Shown piece by piece: positions 1 to 10,700 of a stretch of 64,000 bases of DNA. The stretch is from the NCBI GenBank assembly GCA_032717465.1, contig CM064683.1:34491042-34555041 (forward strand), in the 5' to 3' direction. Every line of letters starts with the position of its first letter. The stretch's first letter is position 1. The notes under the pieces are model-generated. The model ran no database searches, had not been told where the DNA came from, and worked only from the letters and a program-made list of their open reading frames with translations. The position numbers and the translations under genes were made by a program. The DNA comes from Coenobita brevimanus. Its lineage: Eukaryota; Arthropoda; Malacostraca; Decapoda; Coenobitidae.

Positions 1-549
1 GATTTGGGTAATCCATACCTTATACATAGAAACCTGTGTACTACACAAGCAGGTATTAGTTTAACAAAATATTGAACCATGGTGTCAGTACCAGTCAAAA
101 CATCTGCAGGATACTGAAGTTATTTTGTGACATAGAACTCAGCTGTGAAGGGATCTATTACTTGATCATGTATTTCAGAGTTACCTTGCCCTTCACATAA
201 AACTCTGAGCTTTCAGCTCCCCATAGGCTAATGTCAGGCAGCTCTAGAACCGAAATTCATTCGCTCTTCACAATACTGTCTTGGGAAGATTCAGATATTA
301 AGTTCACAACAAACCCAGAATCCATAAAAAATGATGTAAGAGCTCCTTCACAAATGCTGGGATAACTACACATAAACGAAACAAAGGACCAATCTGGCAT
401 ATGGGGAGCTCAAAATTTTGCGTCGTTATGGAGGATTCTGTTGGTTCTGGCAAGGGATTTCCCCCCTACCATATGCTGGCAAGGACATCACACACGCTGG
501 TAGAATGATGACTGTTGTGGTAACTTAAAAAAAAAACATGACTTGCTTT
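1..549. other. No recognisable gene or repeat
   Basis: I see no coding potential, RNA gene or clear repeat in this stretch. Composition is mixed and slightly AT-rich. It abuts the left arm of the fold-back that starts near 550. Confidence 0.4.
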
Positions 550-780
550 CCCTAGAGCATTAGCTGGCACCACAAAATCACATACCGTCTATTACATGCC
601 GTGACTGAGTTGAATTTTCGCAAGAAGGATGATGAGAGAAACGAGCAGACCCTTGCCGTGTATCTTATATTTTTCTGCAAAATTCATTCTTAAACTACGA
701 CGGAAGAAGAAAGAGTACAGGAAAGCAGCATGCAGATTTTTCTTATGTCTGCGAGAAAATCTTAGTTACGAGTTGAAAAT

Positions 781-838
<58 letters not shown>

Positions 839-1033
839 GTAACTAGATTATTTTTCCGATATCAATTTCTGCACGCGGCATTCCTTTACAATTTTTTTTT
901 TTTTAGCTAAGTTTAAGAATAGACTTTGCAGAAAAAAAAAAAAACATCAAGAGTCTGCTTTCTTCTCTCATCATACTTCTTGCGAAAATTAATCTCAGTA
1001 TGTGATTTTGTGGTGGCAACTGATGCTCAAGGG
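550..1033. repeat. Long inverted repeat folded around a (CT)n tract
   Basis: The left arm (about 550-783) is repeated in inverted orientation in the right arm (about 834-1033). Matching blocks in arm order include GAGCATTAGCTGGCACCACA against GAGCATCAGTTGCCACCACA, TTTTCGCAAGAAG, TCTGCAAAATTCATTCTTAA against TCTGCAAAGTCTATTCTTAA, and TTAGTTACG next to the centre. The spacer is almost entirely the (TC)n microsatellite at 784-833. Identity is imperfect, so the arms are old. It may be a fold-back type DNA element or an inverted duplication. I found no target-site duplication. The short open frame over this region is an accident of the microsatellite. Confidence 0.7.
784..833. repeat. (TC)n microsatellite
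   Basis: This is an uninterrupted dinucleotide tract of about 25 units at the centre of the surrounding inverted repeat. Confidence 0.95.
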
Positions 1034-1177
1034 ACAGAAAATTATGGATCTTTTTCTCTTATTATTTTTAGCCCGTAACTAAGCGCAATTTTCCCTCAGG
1101 AATGTATGCACTGTTAACAATGTTTACATTTATTTTTTTAATGTAAGAAAAGTTGGCACGGGAGTTTTGGCAGAATG

Positions 1178-1180
<3 letters not shown>

Positions 1181-1265
<85 letters not shown>

Positions 1266-1276
1266 GAGAGAGAGAG
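1181..1276. repeat. Compound (TG)n(AG)n microsatellite
   Basis: A TG tract to about 1216 passes directly into a GA tract with one GGG interruption near 1254. Serine/leucine and valine/cysteine repeat frames over it are artefacts. Confidence 0.95.
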
Positions 1277-1379
1277 GTGGAGGTGGTTGTGAGGGAGGTG
1301 GGGGAGACGGGTTGTTAAAACAGTGGAGGGTAAGAAATATGAAAAATGGCACCTTAGTTTTGCTCTGCCGGTTTTAGAA

Positions 1380-3000
1380 GTTGAGGAAGGCAGGGCAGGG
1401 CGAGGGAGGTGGAGCAAGAAGTTTTGGAAGAGGCAGGGAATATTGAGTAAGTGTTAGGCAGAGATAAGATTAGGCAGGAATGGATATATATTATATTAAG
1501 GGCAGAGGTGAGGAAGAGATAGGGTAAGGGAGGGCAAATAGAACATTTTGTGGAGGCAGGGAATAGTGAGTGGGTGTTAGTCTGAGATGATGTGAGGCAG
1601 AGATGAATATAAGGTGCATTACGGACAGATAAACTATACATGGAGTGTGGCGGAGCGGGAAATTTTGAAAAAGGCGGGGAATAGTGAGCGAGTGTTAAAC
1701 AATAATGGGCTGAGGCAGAGGGAAGAGCTGGGACATAGGAAAGAGGTAAGGCAGGGCATAAGGGCCACATAGGAAAGAGAGGCGGGACAGGGATAGGGGT
1801 GACATAGGGATGGGAAATTTTGTGAGAAAAGACGAGAATACTGAACAATTGTAAGAAAAGGCTTGGTCAGGTAGGGGCAAGAAATTTGAGGGTAGGCAGG
1901 GGAATGAAATGGTGACGGGGGTTTGGCCGGGAATAAGATGAAGCAGGAAACAGGGTGAGGCAGGAATCAGGGTGAGGCAGAGATGGGTGCAAGGAGCAGA
2001 TGAGATTGTGCCAGGGCAGAGGAGAGAGCTTTTGGATGAGGCAGGGAATAGATACTGAGTATGAGATAAAGATGAGGTCAGGAGGGAGACAATAATGAGG
2101 CAGGAACAGAGACAGGGTTGGGCGGGAGATAGTAATGAGACAGGAACCGAGATGAGGCACAGACGGGAATGAAGAAGAGATGGATAGGGGTGAGAGAGAC
2201 AGTAGTGACGATGGATGTAATGCAGGGACGAAAGTAGGGCAGAGGGCTAATTTTGTGAGAGGCAAGAGAGTACTGAGTGTGTGTTAGGAGGAAACAAGGC
2301 GAGGGAGGGTGAGGAGTGGGGATGATGTGAAAGGGCAGAGGAAGAAGTGAGGATAACAGAGAAGTTAAGAAGGCAGAGAAAAATGATACATAATGAACCT
2401 GTGAGTCGAAGGATGGGGGAAGGCTGGCAGGAAATGCAGGTTATAATGTATGCAAGTGGCACAGCATAGTGAGTGAGTGAAAGGAAAAATGTAGAGGCAG
2501 AAGTGAGGTGAGACAGAGAGGTGAGTAAGGTAGGGAGTGAGGGTGAGGCAGGATGTAGGATTTATGCAGGAAGTGAGGGTGAGGTAGGATATAAAATTTA
2601 AGCAGGGAGTGAAAGTGAGACAGGGAGTGAGGGTGAGGAAAAGAGTGAGTAGGATGAGGCAGGGACTGGGGGAGAGTAGGGATGAATGGTTGGGAGTAGG
2701 GAGTGTCGTTCGGTAAGAATGAAGCGATGGCGGTTAGACAGGACTTAGTGGATGGAGTGAGTGAAGAATGAATGGGCAGGGCGAGACAGGAATGAGTGGA
2801 TGGGGTTAGGCAAGTATCACGGGATGGCTAGGGGCTGGAATAGGGGGATGGAGTGAAGCAAGAATGAGGGAATAGAGTAGGACTGGAATGGGATAATGGT
2901 GAACAAGCATGAGGCTAAGGCAGGAATAAGGATACGAGGTGGCGCAAGAATGTGGGTGAGGATGATGGTTAGGTAGGATGGTGTGGTGTGAAGCGAGGTA
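1380..3000. repeat. Purine-rich degenerate tandem array
   Basis: About 1.6 kb of strongly G+A-biased plus strand is made of drifting copies of words such as GAGGCAGGGAATAGTGAG and GTGAGTGTTAGGCAGAG. The marker 'AATAnTGAGTnnGTGTTA' recurs at about 1438, 1560, 1679, 1838, 2266 and 2462, so the first units are spaced about 120 bp and later ones drift. From 2,640 the words change to GGGATGGAGTGAGGCAAGAATG. Pro/Ser/Leu-rich frames of up to 164 codons on the minus strand are by-products of the base skew. Confidence 0.75.
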
Positions 3001-3119
3001 TTCTTCAGTGTGGACACAATAATTGTCAGTCTGAACGGTAATCCGAAATACTTCGTACATGATGTACAGACGGCCCACCTACCTACCGTCTCATACACGC
3101 CACACACTTATTACTATTA

Positions 3120-3122
<3 letters not shown>

Positions 3123-3209
<87 letters not shown>

Positions 3210-3234
3210 GCGCGCGCACGCACGCGCGCGCGCA
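3123..3234. repeat. (CA)n-(CG)n microsatellite
   Basis: About 84 bases of CA repeat grade into mixed CGCG/CACG repeats at the right end. Confidence 0.95.
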
Positions 3235-5486
3235 CTTGGTTATACAAAAATACATATACCAGGGGTTCCAAATACACTCGAGCAGCAATTTATTGGTCAA
3301 CATTCCGAGTGAAATAATCTTATATCACAAACGAGGGCTACAGCAAAATGCCCGTTGTTTTGCCCAACACTTGTCGTTTGCTATTGACATTTATGTTTTA
3401 TGCATAGTATATTCATAAACAAAAGCCCTCGTAAAATTTCAGTTTTTCTGCTTCTCACTCTCCTGCGTTGGCTAATATATTCTTCAGCTGAGAAGCTTGG
3501 GATGTTTCTCTATCCATAGGCAATTCTTTTTTTATATGATCCGTCAGGGAAGAAAGTGATGGACATGATCTAGGTGTGAAATAAACACAGTGGAATAGTA
3601 AATCAGCTTTAGTCCATAACTGTACATTGGGCCGGAACAGTTTTTGCCAGAAATATTATATGATCAACAGCCTATTTTAACTGCGAGTACCGATTACGCT
3701 GATGTTTCCCTCCTAACACATTTCAACGTTATTTGGTTAATATTCATGTGCGAAAAACTAAAAATTTTCACAAATCCAAATCGAATTCCCATTCATTACT
3801 ATTTTACCTGGGCAATATTCAACCCCGATGGAATGAAACTCGATTTGCTTTAGGACTTGTAATGGTGTTATATTAATTACTAAAGTCGGTTCTTTTTCAT
3901 CTGAAGGAATTGGTCTACTCCCACAGCTCAACCATTTTTTCATCTCTGCATAAAATTCAGATAGCACTTAATTATGTGACCAGCCAAGTCAAACCTCAGT
4001 TGTGACTGCATTTGGCCATCATCATTGGACAGGAGTTACAGTTCCTTGTCAGGTTAGAAAAAACGGGCTGTGGTCGTTCATGAGTGTAATTACTCCATTA
4101 ACGCTCTAAGTCACGTACCAAAAGTTGTGTGTGTTGTGTCTCCATGTATATTAAGTGGTGCGAACATGAAGCTGTAAAACATTAGGATCCACTGACATAC
4201 ACTGGTAACTGCGTATATACACATAAACGTTGAAAATATAGACAACAGAGGTAAGAGACGTATATATATACACCAGGTAGATATATTGTTATTTTAGATA
4301 ATGCAACTTCAGATGAGAATAAAGCAGATACACTGTGGCATTATCCTTTTCAAATTATAAGATTTGTAATGAAATGTGTTTGCAGATTTTGCATTATTTC
4401 ACCACCTTTCTTCAAATCACCTTGAAACAATTATATCTTATTATATTACTGTATATTCATGCTCCCTCAGGATGATTCTACTCCATCATGTCTCTTTGAA
4501 CACCTTCACTGCAATAAATTCTTGAAGGCGAACCCTGTCAGAGACTGGGCAGTGGGCCTAAAAAAGATGATATCACTGGGTTTCTGGGGGATTGATTGTT
4601 TTGCGTCAGTTAACCCAGTGCTTGTTGTGTGTTTGAAAGATATGTAAGTTTTGAAATTTTGATATTTTGGAATTTTACCTTTGGGAATGTGTGGTGGAGG
4701 CTGAAATATAATGGATTCATAATGGAAGGGGATGACATCTCTTAATATTGCTCTAGGATGCACAGTTTTTGAGAGTTTGCTAACATTTCAGCTCAGTTCT
4801 AGTAACCTTCTTAAGTGTGGGTAAGTCGGGGAAGATGGCATACGTCTGTCATGAGTTTGTAGGGAAATCATGGTGGATACATTTTCTACTGCAATATTTA
4901 ATAGGATTAGACGGACAGAGAGACAAAATACATCCAGAATATATGTAGATAGGTGGATGGATGAATGCAAGTTTTATTTTTTTAATGCAAGGAAAAGGAA
5001 CCAAAGGCCTAGGCCTGTAAGCTTGTCCCCTCCAAGAAAAAAAAAAAAAAAAGAAAAAGAAAGATAAGAGTTAAATTCAAAATCTTTGAATTTCGACATG
5101 GCTTGGCGCACTGCATTTGAAGAATGGTGGTCATAGGCAGTAGGAAACACAGAGGAAGACAGTTTCAGAGTGGCAGACGATGTTAGGTGAATGGATGAGA
5201 GGATACAATACGTAGAGAGATGCAATTGTGGGTAATGGTGAACCTAGACTGATAGGTAGATACATTGAAAAAATTTATTAAGTAGATTAGCAAATGGAAA
5301 ATGGATGTGTATATACATGCGTAGCTATATGGGTAGAGGCAACGTCCTGCATTTCTATGGCATGAGCCAGAAATGATCAAATGTGACCTGATTCGTTCTG
5401 CCATAAGTTGAAGGTAAACATTAAACTCTTTTCCCATATCCTAGTGTTTCTTAATTGGCCCTTTCCCCCAGGGTCCTGCAGGGTAT
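3235..5486. other. No gene recognised; AT-rich intergenic DNA
   Basis: No frame here looks like a protein family and codon usage is not biased. There is a short TA run near 4259-4271 and an A-run near 5038-5052. Short frames of 60-85 codons look random. Confidence 0.4.
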
Positions 5487-5590
5487 TAATGGACTGTTTT
5501 TGCTGCCTTCAAACGATTTTAGTTAAGCTTAAGAATGACCTCTTTAGGTCAAAATGTCTCTCCTAAGTTGAATAAAATTGTCTGGTGACA
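5487..5590. mobile_element. Short inverted-repeat element, ACGATTTTA family
   Basis: About 100 bp begin with GCTGCCTTCAAACGATTTTA and end with the inverted counterpart TAAAATTGTCTGGTGACAG. The same ends recur elsewhere (52,230; 52,637; 55,583; 62,345), which argues for a small MITE-like family. No coding capacity. Confidence 0.5.
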
Positions 5591-5939
5591 GTAAGACTTT
5601 TATAAGGAATATGTTCTCCCCTCACATACAGCAGTACATAAACTCCCAAGTTACGTCGTTCGCAGACATTCCAATATCTTCTATCCATCCTTGCATAGAA
5701 TTACATATATTCTGAAGGCGAACATCTTGTATCCAGACAGACTCTATCATTACCTAGTGAATTGGGTTCATCTCTGTTCGAACTTGAAGAAAATGCCTCA
5801 TATTATCCTAAGAATGGTGGCCCCAGTAGAGTTTTTCTCATTCCAAGTTTAAGTAAAAATTGTATAATGTGCGTGCGTGACTCAGAATATATTTTATCAT
5901 GCTAATGGAGCGTCTGGTAAAGAGGAAAACAGCAAATGC

Positions 5940-6440
5940 GCCGTCAGCAATTGGGTGTGTGGATGGCGTGGGGTGAGAGATGGATGGAAAGGAGGTGAGT
6001 GGGGTATAATAAAGTGGAGTGGGTGAGACTTGAATAAGAGAGGGAGAGGACGCAGTGAGGGAGGAAAGAGTGGGATGGATAACTGATGAATATGAGTGAG
6101 GATGGGCTGTTAGTACTAGTATAGGAAGCAATGGAGTGGGAAACATGGGACAGGAAAGAGAGAAGTGGGTAGGCAGGAGGTGGAAGGGGTGGGGTGGGAT
6201 GGGATGCTCATGCATTACCACATCGATGAGACAGAGTGAAACAGGAAAGACTGGGATGAATAAGAGATGGGGTGGGAAGGGATAGGGGTGAGGTAGGGTG
6301 AGGAGGGATAGGAGTGGGATAGGTTGGGTAGGAGGTGAGACGGTAGGGTAGAATGGTGTGGGATGGGAGCAGGCTTGCCAAGGGATAAGACAAAGTTGGA
6401 TAGGTAAGGGACGGAGTTGGGTTGGATGGGAAGGAGTCCA
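5940..6440. repeat. G-rich degenerate tandem array
   Basis: The plus strand is built from drifting GGGATGGG, GGTGAGG and GGATAGGAGTGG words. It resembles the right part of the 1,380-3,000 array and the stretch at 7,790-7,935. The complementary frames are Pro/Ser/Leu/Thr-rich artefacts. Confidence 0.7.
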
Positions 6441-6500
6441 ATTACTTCAGGAACAAGCCAGTAGACGACGATGGCCAGCCCTGAGTGGACCAAGCTTTGT

Positions 6501-7135
6501 TAGCGACCGGACGTGAGTTTCATCACTAAAAGTCGTTTCTATAGTTATGGAGGTACTCCAGTGCAGCATTCCATCCAAGAATCATGGCCCTGGCTTAATA
6601 ATCTTTGGAGCCTTAGCATTTCGTGCGAGCAAGGTCGTAATTTTAGTGCTTCTCATATTTTCTGTGCTTAATGACCTTTGACCCCTGACCTGGCGGATAT
6701 AGGTCATGCATGGACGAACCACACTTGTAGTACTTATTAACGTCCGTAAGCATGCAAAGTTTCATTCAGTTCCATGCACCCACTGTGGGGCTAGGGAACT
6801 TGAAACTCGCAGAATGGCCCAACCATAGGTACAACTTGTAGGTGGCGCTGCCAGCGACTGAACTTGAGTTTCGACACTAAATATTGTTTTTGTATGGAGG
6901 TTCTTCAGTGCAACATTTCACCCAAGAATCATGGTTCTGGTTTAATAATCTCAGGAGACTTAGCATTTCGCGCGAGTATATTCGTAATTTTTAGCTATTT
7001 TCACAATTTTTGCATTTGATGACCTTTCACCCCTGACCTGACCAATGTGGCACAAAGTTGTACAATAGAAAGTTGCAGTACTAGTCAGTGTCTATAAGCA
7101 TGAACACTTCCATTCAATATCTTTGAACTACTTGG
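6501..7135 (+). repeat. Two diverged direct copies of a ~280-bp repeat
   Basis: Copy 1 (about 6501-6780) and copy 2 (about 6852-7130) align along their length, offset by about 350 bp. Shared blocks include CCAAGAATCATGG, TTTAATAATCT/CTTAATAATCT, GACTTAGCATTTCGCGCGAG against GCCTTAGCATTTCGTGCGAG, and ATGACCTTTGACCCCTGACC against ATGACCTTTCACCCCTGACC. No coding potential. It could be a fragment of an unrecognised TE or an old local duplication. Confidence 0.75.
6671..6692 (-). promoter_or_regulatory. Triple DR1 nuclear-receptor-like half-sites
   Basis: On the minus strand three half-sites follow one another with one-base spacers: AGGTCA, GGGTCA, AGGTCA. The last two form a textbook DR1, the element type bound by RXR/HNF4-class receptors. 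The second repeat copy keeps the arrangement at 7019-7040 with GGGTGA in the middle. Binding is not shown; the match could be incidental to the repeat. Confidence 0.35.
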
Positions 7136-7166
7136 AGCTATATTCATTTATTTTTATTTTTTTTAC

Positions 7167-7354
7167 TGAGGCGAAGATGCGCTTGAAAGTTTGCTGATGA
7201 CCGGCTGAATGCAACATGTCCGAATAACATTTACTAACCCAATTTCCCCCTTAGATATATGCTGTCAATTAATAATGCTAGCAAGTAAAGAAATTGTGAA
7301 GGAATGTTGCATTCAGCCAATCATCACCAACTTGTCAAGCGCATCTTCGCCTCG
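7167..7354. mobile_element. Fold-back with ~51-bp inverted arms
   Basis: The left arm (7167-7217) and right arm (7304-7354) are inverted copies with a few mismatches; both carry GAGGCGAAGATGCGCTTGA and GGCTGAATGCAACAT. An 86-bp spacer separates them. The outer edges are a T-run on the left (near 7151-7164) and an A-run on the right (7355-7374). It may be a MITE or two small poly-A retroelement fragments joined head to head. No frame of note. Confidence 0.65.
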
Positions 7355-7375
7355 AAAAAAAAAAAAAAAAAAAAG

Positions 7376-8450
<1,075 letters not shown>

Positions 8451-8458
8451 GACAAGCC

Positions 8459-8489
8459 AAATGATTTCCTGTACACCAGGAAACCATTT
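8459..8489. repeat. 13-bp stem hairpin shared with 57,589-57,619
   Basis: AAATGATTTCCTG and CAGGAAACCATTT pair with one mismatch around a 5-base loop. The second copy has a perfect 13-bp stem. Flanks GTGACAAGCCAA / GTAACAAGCCAA and ACTACGCTGGGTG are shared too, so this is a dispersed repeat of at least 70 bp. Confidence 0.7.
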
Positions 8490-8544
8490 ACTACGCTGGG
8501 TGGTAACCATATAGGCATATTTTGGCACCTGGTGTTTTAGTGGG

Positions 8545-8739
8545 TAATTATTGCGCTCAAGTCTGATTGAGAGGGTGAAGGTTTATATCCAAGGGGTGGT
8601 TGGGGTTGACTGCTCATGTAATGCCACTCAGGGATGAGTGAGGCTGGTCACTTTCATCTTAAATGTCGAGACCAATGCCTAGCCCTGGGCTCCTACGCTC
8701 CTCATGGGGCAACGTAGGATTGGATGATGATGATGAATA
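8545..8739 (+). mobile_element. Candidate SINE with (GAT)n tail
   Basis: About 195 bp without coding capacity end in a (GAT)n-like tail at 8722-8737. Just before the tail, CCTACG and CGTAGG can pair as a small stem. The neighbouring RTE copy A has the same kind of tail on the opposite strand, so the two elements meet tail to tail around a (TAGA)n tract. I see no clear A or B box. The identification rests only on the tail and is tentative. Confidence 0.3.
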
Positions 8740-8772
8740 TATAGATAGGTAGATAGATAGATAGATAGACAG
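8740..8772. repeat. (TAGA)n microsatellite
   Basis: A short TATA run is followed by TAGA repeats. It lies exactly between the GAT tail on the left and the ATC (reverse GAT) tail of the RTE copy on the right. Confidence 0.85.
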
Positions 8773-10336
8773 ATCATCATCATCATCGTCATCATCATCA
8801 TCAGCCATTACATGTCCGCTGCGAACAAAGGTCTCCCCCAGCCTTCTCCACGAATTCCTTGACTGAGCCAATCTTTGCCACGTTTTTCCTGCAAATTCTC
8901 TATCTCATCCCTCTACCTCCTGTTTGGCCTTTTTCTGCTACGCTTACAGTCTCTTGGTGTCCAGTCAGTCAATCTCTTGCTCCATCGGTTATCCGTTATT
9001 CTTGCTGTATGGCCCGCCCACCTTCATTTCTGTTCTTTTATAACTTCTATAATATCTATGACTTTAGTCTGCTCTCTCACCCAAGTTGATCTTTTCCTGT
9101 CTCTTAAAGATATTCCCAACATTGACCTTTCCATTGCTCTCTGAGAACGAATTAGTTTATTTTCCATCGATTTTGTCAGTTTCCAAGTCTCACAACCATA
9201 CGTCATAGCTGGAATTATACATTCGTTATATACTTTTCGTTTCATACAAACTGGCAAGCTACTTTTCATAATGTCCCTATGTTTACCGAAAGCTTTCCAT
9301 CCAATTGTAATGCGTCTTTTTATTTCGCTATCATTATCTTTCGTTAATTTTAGTATTTGTCCCAGGTAATTGTATTCCTCGATTTCTTCAAGAATTTCTC
9401 CACTTATTCTGATGACGCTCTTTGGTGTTTGAGGATTAAACATTACTTTAGTTTTACTCCGGTTCATCTTTAGCCCTACTTTGAGACTTTCTCTGTTCAG
9501 GTCATTTAACATTTCTAGCAATGTCTGCTGTTTCTGAGATAAGGACAGTGTCATCTGCAAATCTTAAATGGTTTAGCTTTTCTCCATCTATGGTTACTTC
9601 TTTGTTTGCCCAGTCTAGCTTTCTGAAAATACTTTCTAGGCATGCTCTAAATACCTTTGGTGAAATTGTATCTCCATGACGCACGCCCTTCTCAATCTTA
9701 ATTTTCTCTGAGTCCTTATGTAATTTAACTGTAGCAGTTCCCTCTTTATATATGTTTTCGAGCAGTTTTACAATGTTCTCATTCACTCCTTGTTCTCGCA
9801 ATGAATTTGTAATTGCAATGTGCTCCACTGAGTCGATAGCCTTTTCGTAATCAACAAAACCTAAGCACGGTGGTTTATTATATTCTGTAGTTCTCTCAAT
9901 TCGCTGATTCATTGTGTGTAGATAATCAGTAGTCGAGTACCAGCTTCGGAATCCTGCCTGTTCACGAGGTTGGTTTTCCTCCAAATTTGCAGTTATTCTG
10001 TTTGTAAGGACTTTAGTGAAGAGTTTGTAAAAGACTGATAGCAAGCTAATCGGTCGATAGTTACTAAGGTCTTTTGAGTCACCTTTTTTGTAAAGTAAAA
10101 TAACTACTGTATTGCATTACACCATGTTTTGGGAATTTTCTTCCTTTTTATACATTAAGTAAATAAGTGAGCAAGCCTAGTTTGTACTTCTACCCCTGCA
10201 TCCAACAGTAAATTTGCTACTATTCCATGTTCTCCCGGAGCTTCCCCTCTTCACATTTTTGAGAGAATTATTTACTTCATCTGGTGTTCCCTCATGTGAG
10301 TCACTTGTATCAACTAAAAAGTTAGCTGTTGGTAAA
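8773..10336 (-). mobile_element. RTE-like LINE, copy A: RT and C-terminus, 5' truncated
   Basis: This is the 3' half of an APE-type non-LTR retrotransposon of the RTE type. On the minus strand it reads, in order, the RT fingers entry (TPDEVNNSLKNVKRG near 10,230-10,290), the palm with an intact FADD box (9550-9561; context LRFADDTVLISE), and a C-terminal block with YGCETWKLTKS and RAMERSMLGISLRDR (about 9030-9300). The 3' end is an ATC-rich (reverse GAT) tail at 8773-8802. The RT is split between frames at about 9,500-9,560 and again beyond 10,050, so it is a pseudogene. Endonuclease and linker are absent, as in ordinary 5' truncation. It is related to copies B, C and D in this window. The RTE assignment comes from recognising the conserved blocks and is fairly sure. 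Confidence 0.85.
9502..10044 (-). pseudogene. Reverse transcriptase fragment of RTE copy A
   Basis: A 180-codon open stretch carries RT palm motifs: REQAGFRSWYSTTDYLHTMN, DYEKAIDSVEH, GVRHGDTISP and FADDTVLISE. The catalytic aspartates are present. The reading continues in another frame into the C-terminal domain at 9024-9560, so one frameshift separates them. The start given is only where the open stretch begins, not a translation start. Confidence 0.85.
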
Positions 10337-10431
10337 GATAGACAGATAGACAGTATATATATATATAGATAGATAGATAGATAGATAGATAGACAGATAT
10401 ACAGTATATATATATATATATATATATATAT
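10337..10431. repeat. (TAGA)n and (TA)n microsatellites
   Basis: TAGA/CAGA repeats to about 10,397 are followed by TA to 10,431. The tract abuts the truncated 5' end of RTE copy A. Confidence 0.9.
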
Positions 10432-10435
10432 CCAG

Positions 10436-10700
10436 TGGCAGGATCCCAGTGCTACCTGACGTGTCCCCAGGTGGTGGATAGGGGAAGGCCATGCAGTTAT
10501 ACGAGATACCGTCTTAGACGTCATGGACCATAGCACCCCCTATAGATAGGGCTCCACTAAATATACTGAATAAGGTGGCACAAAAAATTGTATCTCACCA
10601 GAAACTATGTGGAAAAAATGTGAGAATAGTTGCCACAATCCTCCCAGCCACTAGAGGTCCAATCACACTGATTCCCGTACATTAGGACAGTGTCCAACCG
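10436..10700 (+). repeat. Repeat R1 (diverged twin of 12,377-12,710)
   Basis: R1 and R2 share TAGGGCTCCACTAAATATAC / TAGGGCTTCACTGACTATAC, ATCACCAGAAACTATGTGGA-like and TTGCCACAATC blocks in the same orientation. Both follow a (TA)n tract. R1 runs directly into the endonuclease region of RTE copy B, so it might be that LINE's 5' untranslated region, though copies C and D do not clearly carry it. Confidence 0.55.

Noticed and set aside
1354..1848. Minus-strand 164-codon Pro/Ser/Leu frame
   Set aside because: It is the complement of the purine-rich array, where stop codons are rare by composition.
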